From: an uncultured Oscillospiraceae bacterium
GTDB lineage: Bacteria > Bacillota > Clostridia > Oscillospirales > Oscillospiraceae
Direction: 5' to 3'
DNA: 64,000 nucleotides
Assembly (NCBI GenBank): GCA_934533005.1
Contig: CAKTBC010000002.1
Coordinates: forward strand, 4,117 to 68,116
The position numbers and the translations under genes are program-made. Positions 44,230-52,557 of the stretch are shown piece by piece (the first letter of the stretch is position 1; every line of letters starts with the position of its first letter). The notes under the pieces are model-generated. The model saw only the letters and a program-made list of their open reading frames with translations, was not told the origin of the DNA and made no database searches.

Positions 44230-45183
44230 TCACCCTCCGATCTCGTTCATGCTGCGCCCGGCGTGGCTGCGTTCCGCGGCTGAGAGCGGGTCATGGCACG
44301 CGGGCTTTGCGAGAATGACCTCACGCATCACGCGACGCATGCCGTCTTCGTCGAGCCCCTTGATGGGATACTCCTGATCCGAGTGCAGGCACGGTTTGAG
44401 CTTTCCGTCCGATGTGAGCCGGATACGGTTGCAGGCGGCGCAGAAATGGCGGCTCACCGCACGGATGAGGCCGATGTTTCCCTGCGCACCGGGGAGCCGG
44501 TAGAGCTTTGCCACTCTGTCGTCCTGCACGGTTTCCGTGAGCTGCGGCAGCGCTTTGAGCACCGCGTCCCCGGAAACATAGGCGTTTGCACCGAACTCCT
44601 CGCTCTCCGTCATCGGCATGAGCTCAATGAAGCGCACGTCCATGGGATAGTACCGCGTCAGCTCTGCCAGCGCGGGGATCTCGTCATCGTTGAAGCCGCC
44701 GATGAGCACGGCGTTAACCTTCAAATGCTCAAACCCGGCGTCATACGCCGATTGAATGCCGCGCAGCGCCGATTCGAGCGTGCCGCGGCGCGTGATATAG
44801 GCATACTTTTCGGCATTAAGCGTATCGAGACTGATGTTGAGCCGCTGCACGCCCGCCGCACGCAGAGGTTTGGCAAGTTCCGGGAGAAGGGTGCCGTTTG
44901 TCGTGACGCATACCTCACGGATGCCGGGCACGGCGGCGCATTTCTCACACAGGGAGAGGATGTTCTTTTTTACCAACGGCTCGCCGCCGGTGATGCGCAG
45001 CTTATCGATGCCGAGCGAGGCCGCGGCGCGCACCGCGCTCACCATTTCCTCCTCCGTCAACATTTCGTCATGGCGCTTTGGACATACGCCCTCCTCCGGC
45101 ATGCAGTACCGGCAGCGCAGATTGCACTTATCCGTTACCGAAAGGCGGAGATAATGAATGTTTCTTCCATAGCTGTCGATCAT
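44230..45183 (-). CDS. moaA: GTP 3',8-cyclase MoaA (radical SAM)
   Basis: A 317-residue radical SAM enzyme. The N-terminal cluster motif is CNLRCRYCMPEEG; the C-terminal cluster motif is HFCAACNRIRLTSDGKLKPCLHS. It ends in GG, the tail needed for catalysis. It converts GTP to 3',8-cyclo-dihydro-GTP, the substrate of MoaC, encoded next door. It starts one base after the moeA stop, so it is in the same operon under the leader RNA. Confidence 0.97.
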   Translation of the reverse strand: MIDSYGRNIHYLRLSVTDKCNLRCRYCMPEEGVCPKRHDEMLTEEEMVSAVRAAASLGIDKLRITGGEPLVKKNILSLCEKCAAVPGIREVCVTTNGTLLPELAKPLRAAGVQRLNISLDTLNAEKYAYITRRGTLESALRGIQSAYDAGFEHLKVNAVLIGGFNDDEIPALAELTRYYPMDVRFIELMPMTESEEFGANAYVSGDAVLKALPQLTETVQDDRVAKLYRLPGAQGNIGLIRAVSRHFCAACNRIRLTSDGKLKPCLHSDQEYPIKGLDEDGMRRVMREVILAKPACHDPLSAAERSHAGRSMNEIGG

Positions 45184-45184
45184 A

Positions 45185-46399
45185 TCAGAGAAGGAATCCT
45201 TTCAGCTTTGTTCCGGCGCTGACCGGACCGCTCCCGCCGGGAACGATCGCCATTACATCGCAGCCGACAGCGCTTGAGAGCACGACGTTGCCCTGGTCGC
45301 CGCTGAGCTCGATAAACGCCTCACCGCCGCGGATGCGGAGCTTTCCGCGTAGAAAGCGCGTCACCGGGCTTCTCTTTTTAAAGTCATCCGCGAGCGTCAC
45401 GGTGATCTCCTCCGGCACACAGTCCGTAAGGCCGGCCATTTTTCGGAGCACCGGCACGACCACGCCGTAATACGTTGTGAGCGAGGAGACCGGGTTGCCG
45501 GAGAGCGAGAGAATGAGCTTTCCCTCCCGCACGGCCAGCGCTGACGCCATACCAGGCTTCATGGCAAGACCGCGTACAAGCACTTCCGCACCAAGGCTTT
45601 CGATGGCATCGGGCGTGAGATCGTAGTCGCCCGCCGAAACACCGCCGGTGGACACGATGGCATCGCACGTACTCAGTCCCTTCGCGATCGCCGCGGCGAT
45701 GCCCTCCGTACCGTCCGGCACAATGCCGAGATATTCGGTATCGCAGCCGAGAGAGCGCATGGCGGCAATGAGCGTATAGGCGTTTGAGTTGCGGATCTTT
45801 CCCGCGCCGGGTGTCTCATCCGCCTCCACGAGCTCGGTGCCGGTAGAGAGAACGGCGATGCGGGGCTTTTTGTAAACGAGCGGCTCGGTCACGCCCTGCG
45901 CCGCGAGAGAACCGGCCAGTGCAGCGTCAATACGCTCTCCCGCCGAAACAAGCAGCGTGCCGGCCCGGATGTCCTCTCCGGCGCGGATGACGTTGTCGCC
46001 CAGGCGCACGGGCGCGAAAAGCGTGACGGATGTTTCGGTAAATTCCGTTTTTTCAAACATGATGACCGTGTCCGCTCCATCGGGAATCGGCGCGCCGGTC
46101 ATAACACGGCTGGCCGTTCCGGCGGTGACGGGCTGCGTTGGCGCGCTCCCGGCCGGGATCTCTTCGAGCACGCGCAGCGTTACGGGCGCTTCGCGCGAGG
46201 CGTCCTTCACATCTGCGGCACGAAGAGCATAGCCGTCGTAGGGTGAGCGGTCAAACGCCGGAACGTTCTCCGCGGCGTACAGCTCCTGCGCGAGGACGCG
46301 CCCGGCGCCCTCCTCGAGCGGCACACGCTCCGTCTCCCCAGGGCAGACAAGCGACAGCAGCAGGTCGCGCGCTTCTTCATATCTCGGTCGTTTCAGCAT
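45185..46399 (-). CDS. moeA: Molybdopterin molybdenumtransferase MoeA
   Basis: A 404-residue protein that inserts molybdate into adenylated molybdopterin. It has the four-domain MoeA arrangement: FDRSPYDGYALRAADV, RVMTGAPIPDGADTVIMFE, RIAVLSTGTELVE, and SNAYTLIAAMRSLGCD with DAIVSTGGVSAGDYD and LSGNPVSSLTTYY. The length is as usual. The start follows GGAGGAAGAAGTT. First gene of the Moco operon, 32 bases after a strong terminator that ends the leader. Confidence 0.97.
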   Translation of the reverse strand: MLKRPRYEEARDLLLSLVCPGETERVPLEEGAGRVLAQELYAAENVPAFDRSPYDGYALRAADVKDASREAPVTLRVLEEIPAGSAPTQPVTAGTASRVMTGAPIPDGADTVIMFEKTEFTETSVTLFAPVRLGDNVIRAGEDIRAGTLLVSAGERIDAALAGSLAAQGVTEPLVYKKPRIAVLSTGTELVEADETPGAGKIRNSNAYTLIAAMRSLGCDTEYLGIVPDGTEGIAAAIAKGLSTCDAIVSTGGVSAGDYDLTPDAIESLGAEVLVRGLAMKPGMASALAVREGKLILSLSGNPVSSLTTYYGVVVPVLRKMAGLTDCVPEEITVTLADDFKKRSPVTRFLRGKLRIRGGEAFIELSGDQGNVVLSSAVGCDVMAIVPGGSGPVSAGTKLKGFLL

Positions 46400-46432
46400 A
46401 ACTTCTTCCTCCAGTGAGAATAATACAATTCA

Positions 46433-46459
46433 AAAAAGCCGTCTCGAACGAGACGGCCT
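46433..46459 (-). terminator. Leader terminator of the Moco operon
   Basis: GCCGTCTCG and CGAGACGGC form a nine-bp stem with a tight loop, followed by T6 on the - strand, just before moeA. Located after the leader RNA, it can act as the switch for transcription control. Confidence 0.85.
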
Positions 46460-46465
46460 TAAAAA

Positions 46466-46636
46466 GCAATATGCATACCACAGGGTCATGCGCGCGGCAT
46501 GCCCCGAAAGTTCGTCGTCTCCTTCTCAAACACGGAAAGTCGTGCCGTTTCCGGCAGGGCTCTGTCCCGCTTGCGCGGGGACGGCCGCAGGCCATAGCTT
46601 TCGCCTTAGGCTGTACGGCTTGGAAACTTTTTGTTT
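46466..46636 (-). promoter_or_regulatory. Probable molybdenum cofactor (Moco) riboswitch
   Basis: A leader of about 200 bases between a strong promoter and a terminator, upstream of moeA-moaA. On the - strand it contains GGCGAAAGCT (a GAAA-capped helix), GGCCTGCGGCC, GCCGGAAACGGC, and CGACTTTCCG, separated by complementary stretches. These features and the gene context fit the Moco RNA motif; the fine structure was not folded by computation. A tungsten-cofactor version is possible. Confidence 0.72.
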
Positions 46637-46646
46637 TATGATATTT

Positions 46647-46675
46647 ATTATACAAGCCGTACCGGGCTCAGTCAA
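46647..46675 (-). promoter_or_regulatory. Promoter of the Moco operon
   Basis: On the - strand TTGACT, 17-base spacer and perfect TATAAT, directly before the leader RNA. Confidence 0.88.
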
Positions 46676-46744
46676 GCTGTCCGCATACGGATTAAGTTGC
46701 TATGGGGTAACACTTTTATCTCCATTATGCCCCCCATCCGGCAT

Positions 46745-46790
46745 AAAAAAGCCCCGGCAGCACGGGATTTCCGTGCATGCTGGGGTCTTT
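46745..46790 (-). terminator. Terminator after mobA
   Basis: On the - strand CCCCAGCATGCACGG pairs with CCGTGCTGCCGGGG (with small mismatches), followed by CTTTTTT. Confidence 0.8.
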
Positions 46791-46791
46791 C

Positions 46792-47394
46792 TTATCTTTT
46801 CTCCTCGGAGGGATCGCCGAGCGCTTCCTGTTCAAGAAAGCGCGCATACGCCTCCGGCGTATTGAGGTTGGCAAGGATAACGTTCAGATCCCATTCTTTC
46901 AGGTCATCCTCGCTGAAATAGTGGACGTTCATCCGCTCAAACACGCTGCGGAAGGAGCGGCACTCGCTCTCGAGCGCTGCCTTCACCTGCGGCAGACACC
47001 GCCGGTGGAACACACCGAACATCGGCTCGAGCCGCCCGTCAGCACGCCGGATGATGCTCGCGTCGTATTCCCCCAGCCCGTAATACAGGGCGCGGGCCAG
47101 TTCGGGATCGCCGTTCGGCATATCGGTGGCGGTGAAAAACGCGGCATTCTCGTCTGTCTGGGTGAACGCGGAGTAGAGGCCGTTGAGCGGCCCCTTTCCC
47201 GGATACGCATCCGGGAGTTCCAGATAGCCGCCGCAGTCAAACCGCCCGGGACGATCCACGGAAAACGCCACAGGGCCGAGGCAGGCATAGCACTTTGCCA
47301 GCTTCAGACTCATCGTTTCGTTCCCCACCGGCAGAAGCGCCTTGTCGCGCCCCATGCGCCGGCTCTGTCCTCCGGTCAGAATGACGGTCAGCAT
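46792..47394 (-). CDS. mobA: Molybdenum cofactor guanylyltransferase MobA
   Basis: A 200-residue nucleotidyltransferase. The nucleotide-binding start VILTGGQSRRMGRDKALLPVG, the metal-binding FFTATDMPNG and the ELPDAYPGKGPLNGLYSAF region are typical. It attaches GMP to Mo-molybdopterin to form the dinucleotide cofactor used by DMSO reductase-family enzymes. It is the last gene of the transcript with the ornithine cyclodeaminase-like gene (3-base gap), and its product suits the molybdoenzyme encoded upstream. Confidence 0.94.
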   Translation of the reverse strand: MLTVILTGGQSRRMGRDKALLPVGNETMSLKLAKCYACLGPVAFSVDRPGRFDCGGYLELPDAYPGKGPLNGLYSAFTQTDENAAFFTATDMPNGDPELARALYYGLGEYDASIIRRADGRLEPMFGVFHRRCLPQVKAALESECRSFRSVFERMNVHYFSEDDLKEWDLNVILANLNTPEAYARFLEQEALGDPSEEKR

Positions 47395-47397
47395 TGC

Positions 47398-48384
47398 TTA
47401 TCCCTCCATGACGAATCTCTGTCCGATACCCTTTTCGAGCGCGCGGCGGTACACAATCTCCGCGCAGTTCACGTCATGCGCGCCCATGCCCATATGCGTG
47501 GAAACGATGATCTCGCTCTCCGACTCGCGGCCGGGGACCTTCCCGGTGAGAAGTTCCGTCATATCACCGAACACATAGTCGTTCTTCACGAATCCCGTGG
47601 GGTTCAGGTGCGGGCTGTTGATGATGTCCTGATCCGGGCGGCGGTAGCCGAGATACCACTTGTCTGCCGTCTTGCAGAGCGCCGGCTCGATATCCCGGAA
47701 GCCCTCGATACCAATGACGGTCGTGCCGGGCTTGACCATGTCGACCTTGAGCAGCGGCTCATGCGCGCCGGAGGCCATGAGGATCAGGCGGCTGTCTTCC
47801 ACGGCCTGCGCGGGCGTATCGCAGATCACGACCTCGGCACGGCCTTCATATTGCTTGCGCACTTCCTCCATCGGCGCACGGCTGCGGTTATAGAGCCGCA
47901 CCTGCCGGATGGACGGGAACTGCGTCAGGAAGCCGCGGATGCCGGCTCTCGCCTGCAGGCCGCATCCCATAACAGTGAGCACCTCGGGGTCGGGGTTCGT
48001 AAGGTGCTTTGCCTGCACGACGCCGTGCCCGCCTGCGGTGCGCATGGCGGTGATGCTCGTCCCACCGACCAGGGCGATCGGCGAGCCGGTGGTGGTGTCG
48101 CTCAGGAGAATGCTCGTGCCGTGGCAGAACGTATACCCCGGCAGCGGCGCGGAAAACGTGCTGATCCATTTCACACCGGCCACATGCTTGAAGTGCAGCA
48201 CCGCAGGCATGGAGTGGAAGTTATTCTTTCTTGTCTCGTCCGTGAACATCAGCGACATATTGCCGACGGTGATATCGCCGGTGCCGATGCGGTAAAAGGT
48301 CTCCTCCGCCGCGGCAATGGCGTCCTCCACCGAGAGGAGTTCCCGGACATTTTCTTCGCTCAGGAGCAGAAGCTCTTCATGCAT
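47398..48384 (-). CDS. Ornithine cyclodeaminase/mu-crystallin family protein
   Basis: A 328-residue NAD(P)-binding protein. Features are the SVEDAIAAAEETF start, a conserved Lys in GVKWIS, Arg in SITAMRTAGGHGVV, the Rossmann-type glycines VMGCGLQARAGIR, and the Asp/His-rich tail. The family includes ornithine cyclodeaminase, alanine dehydrogenases, and reductases of cyclic imines and N-carboxyalkyl amino acids. Which reaction this member performs is not decided by sequence. The start follows GGAGGAACAAAAC. A perfect hairpin lies in the 100-base gap to the ferredoxin gene. Confidence 0.9.
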   Translation of the reverse strand: MHEELLLLSEENVRELLSVEDAIAAAEETFYRIGTGDITVGNMSLMFTDETRKNNFHSMPAVLHFKHVAGVKWISTFSAPLPGYTFCHGTSILLSDTTTGSPIALVGGTSITAMRTAGGHGVVQAKHLTNPDPEVLTVMGCGLQARAGIRGFLTQFPSIRQVRLYNRSRAPMEEVRKQYEGRAEVVICDTPAQAVEDSRLILMASGAHEPLLKVDMVKPGTTVIGIEGFRDIEPALCKTADKWYLGYRRPDQDIINSPHLNPTGFVKNDYVFGDMTELLTGKVPGRESESEIIVSTHMGMGAHDVNCAEIVYRRALEKGIGQRFVMEG

Positions 48385-48415
48385 GTTTTGTTCCTCCGAT
48401 CCGAATGGGGATGGT

Positions 48416-48443
48416 GTGCTCTCTCCCCGAGGGGAGAGAGCAC
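48416..48443. other. Perfect hairpin between ferredoxin and cyclodeaminase-like genes
   Basis: GTGCTCTCTCCCC directly faces GGGGAGAGAGCAC with a two-base centre (13 bp). No T run follows; likely an mRNA processing or stability element. Confidence 0.6.
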
Positions 48444-48488
48444 GGGGGTAAGAAGAAAGAGAGAGGATAGCTGACTATGTAAATTTTA

Positions 48489-49016
48489 TCAGCGCTTTTT
48501 GCGGAGATTAAGCTTATCGATCAGCACGTTGCAGGCTTTATCGCTGCCGCTGGCGATATATTCTTCCTCCGTTACGCAGTCCAGCGCGCCGAAGGAGCAC
48601 GCACGAACACATGCGGGCTTCAGCCCGGCCTTTACGCGCTCGTTGCACCCATCGCACTTTTCCATTTTTCCGTCGGACTTGCGGTAGCGCGGCGCGCCGA
48701 ACGGGCACGCCATCGCGCAGCTCTTGCAGCCGATGCAGTTGGTGTTGTCGTACACAGTGAAGCCCGTCTCCGGGTCCTTGCTGATGCAGCCCACCGGGCA
48801 TGCCGGGATGCAGGGCGCATCCACGCAGTGCATGCATGCCGTGGAGAGATACGCAAAATACGTGCTGCCGTCCGCAAGAGGTACTTCCGTGTCGAACGTC
48901 TGGCGGAAGCAGAGATCCCCGGCTTCGATGTCCGTGTCGTTCTGGTCGAGGCAGCCCATCATGCAGGCCGAGCAGGCGGAGCACTTGTTCTCGTCAAATA
49001 CAAAAATGTGTTTCAT
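48489..49016 (-). CDS. Four-cluster ferredoxin subunit of a molybdenum oxidoreductase (DmsB/HybA-like)
   Basis: A 175-residue iron-sulfur protein with four Cys groups: CSACSACMMGC near 11-21, CMHCVDAPCIPACP, CIGCKSCAMACPFG, and CDGCNERVKAGLKPACVRAC. That suits four [4Fe-4S] clusters as in DmsB-type subunits. There is no signal peptide, so it is cytoplasmic. The start is ATG 49016 behind GGAGGGCAAGTGAT, one base after the catalytic-subunit stop. It should pass electrons between the FAD protein and the molybdenum subunit encoded upstream. Confidence 0.93.
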   Translation of the reverse strand: MKHIFVFDENKCSACSACMMGCLDQNDTDIEAGDLCFRQTFDTEVPLADGSTYFAYLSTACMHCVDAPCIPACPVGCISKDPETGFTVYDNTNCIGCKSCAMACPFGAPRYRKSDGKMEKCDGCNERVKAGLKPACVRACSFGALDCVTEEEYIASGSDKACNVLIDKLNLRKKR

Positions 49017-49017
49017 A

Positions 49018-51168
49018 TCACTTGCCCTCCACTTTGCGGATGTTGCAGCGTAGGCCCTTGAACCCGGGGAAGCCGGAGTACGGGTCAACGTGGTTCTCGC
49101 CGACGAGCTCGTTGACGTTCGCCTCGGTGTAGCCATGGATGGCCAGCAGCACACCGGGCTTCGCAAGGGCGCTCACCTTGACGCGCATGCGGATCTCGCC
49201 GTGCGGACTGGACATGGCGACCCAGTCGCCGTTCTTAAGACCGAGACGCTTGGCATCCTCGTTGTGCACCTCCACGGTCGGGTCGGGCTGCAGCGAGCGC
49301 AGCCATGGCACCTCATGCGTGCGGGAGTGGAGCGCATGTGGGCGGCGCGCGCCGGTGCAGAGATAGAACGGGTATTTGGCTTTCGTTTCGGGATCGTTCT
49401 CATCGGAGAGCGGATCGGTATAGCTCGGCAGCGGATCGAGCCGCGGGTCGATCTGCGCGATGGTGTTCGAGTAGAATTCAAACTTGCCGGACGGGGTATT
49501 GAAGCCGTTGGCAAGCACTTTGCCCGCCTGCGCCGGCCACTTGGCGGTGGGCACCTTCACGGGCAGAGAGCTCTTCTTGAGGTCTGCCACGGTAAGGCCG
49601 CAGCCGTCGATGATCCAGTCGCAGCAGGCCTCGTAGCCCTGCTGCAGCAGATCGTCGTCGAGATTGAGAGCTTTTATCATGCCGTACATGATATCGGTAT
49701 CGGACTTGGAATCATACAGCGGCTCAATGACCGGCTGTGTGAACGTGAGGAAGCCGCCCTGATACGCCTTCATCTCCCCGCGCTCGAGCGACGAGCACGC
49801 GGGCAGGACAAGATCGGCGTACTTGGCCGACCATGTCATGAACATATCCGTGTCGACATAGAAGTCCAGGTTATCTGCCATAGCCTTGAGCAGGTGTTCC
49901 GACTGCGGCAGCATCTTGGCGTTCAGGCCGAAGGCAACCATGCCCTTGAGCGGATACGGCGTGCCTTCTTCGAGCTGACGAATGAGATCGACAGCCTGGA
50001 ACTCATCATAGAGTGCGTTCCACAGCGGGAACTTCTCCGCACCGATGCGTTCGGGAGCGTCCTTCGGGTAGCGGTCCGAGCGGAACTGATGCTCGCGCGT
50101 CGGGAATCCGGCGGGCTTGTGGATGTACGAGGCCGGGTTTGGCACGTTGCCGCCGGCGCGGTCAAAGTTGCCGGTCAGCGCTGACAGGCACACGATGGCG
50201 CGGTGGGTGTTGAAGCCGTTGATGTGGTGCACGAGCGCAGACGAGGAGTGGTTCGTGCACGCCGGGCCGTTCGTGGCATAAAGCTTCGTGGCTTCGAAAA
50301 TGAGATCCGGATCGAGACCGGTGATCTCCGCGACTTTTTCGAGCGGATACTGGTCGACGAGCTCTTTGTATTTATCAAAGCCGAACGTGTACTTCTCGAC
50401 GTACTCCTTATCCATCCAGCCGTTGTCGATGATAAGCTTGCCCATGCCGAGCGCGAGAGCGCCGTCCGTGCCGGGGTTGATCTTGAGGAAAATGTCTGCA
50501 AGGTTCTTCGTGGCAGGCGTATCGCGGATGTCGATGATGATGACCTTGCCGCCGCGCTTTTTGAGCGCCTGCACGCCGCCGACGGACAGGTGGTTGGAGT
50601 AGTAGCCGTCATAGTTCCAGCCAAGGTATGTGCTGGCGTGCCCCATATCCGGGCCGGCGCTGGTACCGGCGGTCGTCTTATTGGCGAGCATCATGGACGT
50701 CATGCAGGTGCTGTCGTCAGTGGCAAAGTTCACGCTGCCGAACACGTGCGCCATGCGGTGCAGGATCGGGCGGTACCACTTGGCGTAGCCGCTGAAGAAC
50801 ATGACGGAGCTCGCGCCGTACTTTTCGCGGATCTTCAGCAGGTTCTCCGCGATCATGTCGAATGCTTCGTCCCAGCTGATGGGCTCAAACTTGCCCTCTC
50901 CGCGCTCGCCGACGCGCTTGAGCGGCGTCTTGAGGCGGTCGGCACGATACACGTAGTTTCGCAGCGCCGAGCCCTTCGTGCAGAGCTTGCCGCGGTTGAA
51001 CGGATGCTCCGGCGTTCCTTCGATGCGGATGATCTTTCCGTCCTTTACATAGCAGTCCACGCCGCAGTGCAGGCCGGGGCTGCAGATCGCGCACAGAGAG
51101 CGCTTTATTTCGATGCCGGTGTCCTCGCCCGGGATCTTGGCTTTTATTTTCTTTTCCAGTTCAGTCAA
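49018..51168 (-). CDS. Molybdopterin oxidoreductase catalytic subunit (DMSO reductase family)
   Basis: A 716-residue enzyme. The N-terminus binds a [4Fe-4S] cluster: CAICSPGLHCGVDC followed by KLCTKG. The Mo-bis-PGD domains follow (ISWDEAFDMIAENL, GYAKWYRPILHRM). A Cys in ATDDSTCMTSMM is the probable molybdenum ligand, and the C-terminal cofactor domain contains LCTGARRPHALHSRTHEVPWLR. No twin-arginine signal is present, so the enzyme is cytosolic. Overall layout resembles formate dehydrogenase/acetylene hydratase/catechol dehydroxylase relatives; the substrate is unknown. The stop of the FAD-protein gene overlaps its start by eight bases. Confidence 0.93.
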   Translation of the reverse strand: MTELEKKIKAKIPGEDTGIEIKRSLCAICSPGLHCGVDCYVKDGKIIRIEGTPEHPFNRGKLCTKGSALRNYVYRADRLKTPLKRVGERGEGKFEPISWDEAFDMIAENLLKIREKYGASSVMFFSGYAKWYRPILHRMAHVFGSVNFATDDSTCMTSMMLANKTTAGTSAGPDMGHASTYLGWNYDGYYSNHLSVGGVQALKKRGGKVIIIDIRDTPATKNLADIFLKINPGTDGALALGMGKLIIDNGWMDKEYVEKYTFGFDKYKELVDQYPLEKVAEITGLDPDLIFEATKLYATNGPACTNHSSSALVHHINGFNTHRAIVCLSALTGNFDRAGGNVPNPASYIHKPAGFPTREHQFRSDRYPKDAPERIGAEKFPLWNALYDEFQAVDLIRQLEEGTPYPLKGMVAFGLNAKMLPQSEHLLKAMADNLDFYVDTDMFMTWSAKYADLVLPACSSLERGEMKAYQGGFLTFTQPVIEPLYDSKSDTDIMYGMIKALNLDDDLLQQGYEACCDWIIDGCGLTVADLKKSSLPVKVPTAKWPAQAGKVLANGFNTPSGKFEFYSNTIAQIDPRLDPLPSYTDPLSDENDPETKAKYPFYLCTGARRPHALHSRTHEVPWLRSLQPDPTVEVHNEDAKRLGLKNGDWVAMSSPHGEIRMRVKVSALAKPGVLLAIHGYTEANVNELVGENHVDPYSGFPGFKGLRCNIRKVEGK

Positions 51169-52438
51169 GGTTCAGCCCTCCTAAGAATTTAATGAAGCTG
51201 TCTGGGAAGCCCCTCCACTTGAGATAGCAGACGGACTTGAGATCCAGACCCGCGTCCTTATTCTCTATCGCCTTTATAAACGCGCTTTTCAGTATGCCGT
51301 TGCTCTCGGCCGAGCCGATCACGTTCAGGCACTTGATCGCGTCCGCATCCCGGACGCCGCGGATATACAGGTGCTCATCCTCATACTCATAGAGCTCATC
51401 CGTATCCTTACAGATGCTCACGTCGCCGATGCTGAAGAAATCGTAGTGCAGGTAATGCGCGAGACTCAGCGACACATTCGCGCCGAAGCGCGCATCGCCG
51501 CCGGTCATGCAGTTGCCCGCCACGCGCCCCTGCTGCATCGAGTTGAGCCAGAGCGCCAGATTCTTCACGGTGCGGTTTTGCGTTTCAAAGGCATCGCAGC
51601 AGTCGCCCGCGCCATAAATGCCGGGGTAATTCGACTCCATGTGCTCGTTGACGGTCACGCCCTTGCCGACAGCAATGTCCGTTCCCTTCAGGAACGCAAG
51701 ATTTGGCCGCACGCCGCTCGTGACGGCGATAAGATCGGCCGTATACCGCTCGCCGGTGTTCGCCACCGCGACAAGCCGCCCGTCCTCCGAGCGCTCGATA
51801 TGGTCGAGCGTCCGGCCGAACGCGAGATGCACGCCTTTCTTTTCGAGATCGGCCTGCACGCGCTCCGCCGTCTGCGGGAAGAGCGCTTTGGAGAATGCCT
51901 GACGGCTGCGGTTCATAAGAGTGCAGTCCACGCCCGCCTCCACGAAATCCTCCACGACCTTGATGCCGCTCCACGACGCGCCAAACACGAGACCCGCGTG
52001 TACCTTTCCACTCGAGAGCGCTTCCTTGAGCTGCACGGCATCGTCCACGGTGCGCATGGTGAATACGCCCGGCAGCTCTGCCCCCTCGAGCTGCGGCTTT
52101 ACCGCCGATGCGCCGGTGCTGATGAGAATGGCGTCGTACTGCGCCTCGCTCCCGTCCGACAGACGCACCGTCTTCGCCGCGGGGTCAAGTCCCGTGACCG
52201 GCGTGTGCGGATGTACGATCAGGTTCAGCTCATTTTTTACTTCCTCCAGAGAGCCGAACGGGAACAGGGCGTCATACGGGATCGTTCCCTTGACGTAATA
52301 TGTTGTCAGCATCGGGTTGTACGGGCCGAAATCCGTGTCTGAATACACATGGATCTCCGCCTCTGCATCCCGCTGCCGGGCTTCCTTTGCCGCGCTGTAC
52401 CCAGCGCCGCCGAAGCCGATGATAGCGATCTTCTTCAT
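51161..52438 (-). CDS. FAD-dependent NAD(P)H oxidoreductase subunit
   Basis: A 425-residue pyridine nucleotide-disulfide oxidoreductase-type flavoprotein. FAD site IIGFGGAGYSAAKEAR at the start, LISTGASAVKPQL, a second nucleotide site near VFGASWSGIKVVEDF, and GIYGAGDCCDAFE before the C-terminal domain. Similar proteins feed electrons from NAD(P)H to ferredoxin-type partners. The start is ATG 52438 preceded by GGGAGG and AAGGA. It overlaps the catalytic-subunit gene, so FAD, Mo and Fe-S subunits are made as a set. Redox-active Cys pair of disulfide reductases is not obvious. Confidence 0.92.
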   Translation of the reverse strand: MKKIAIIGFGGAGYSAAKEARQRDAEAEIHVYSDTDFGPYNPMLTTYYVKGTIPYDALFPFGSLEEVKNELNLIVHPHTPVTGLDPAAKTVRLSDGSEAQYDAILISTGASAVKPQLEGAELPGVFTMRTVDDAVQLKEALSSGKVHAGLVFGASWSGIKVVEDFVEAGVDCTLMNRSRQAFSKALFPQTAERVQADLEKKGVHLAFGRTLDHIERSEDGRLVAVANTGERYTADLIAVTSGVRPNLAFLKGTDIAVGKGVTVNEHMESNYPGIYGAGDCCDAFETQNRTVKNLALWLNSMQQGRVAGNCMTGGDARFGANVSLSLAHYLHYDFFSIGDVSICKDTDELYEYEDEHLYIRGVRDADAIKCLNVIGSAESNGILKSAFIKAIENKDAGLDLKSVCYLKWRGFPDSFIKFLGGLNLD

Positions 52439-52509
52439 ATTATCCTTAAATCCTCCCGTTGTAAAGGCCGGACAGACGATGCTTGCCGCGCCCGTCCGGG
52501 TCGTACCGA

Positions 52510-52545
52510 AAGCCAGGGATAAAGCAAATGCTGTATCCCTGGCTG
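52510..52545 (-). terminator. Hairpin between MmgE/PrpD and FAD-subunit genes
   Basis: GCCAGGGATA and TATCCCTGGC pair over a loop of about 12 bases, with only TTT after it on the - strand. It may give partial termination, so the upstream genes and the molybdoenzyme genes can differ in level. Confidence 0.55.
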
Positions 52546-52557
52546 CCGTATTTTGCG

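Noticed and set aside
46377..46655. A 92-codon open frame over the Moco leader
   Set aside because: It runs through the terminator and leader RNA, is Arg/Cys-rich and resembles no protein.
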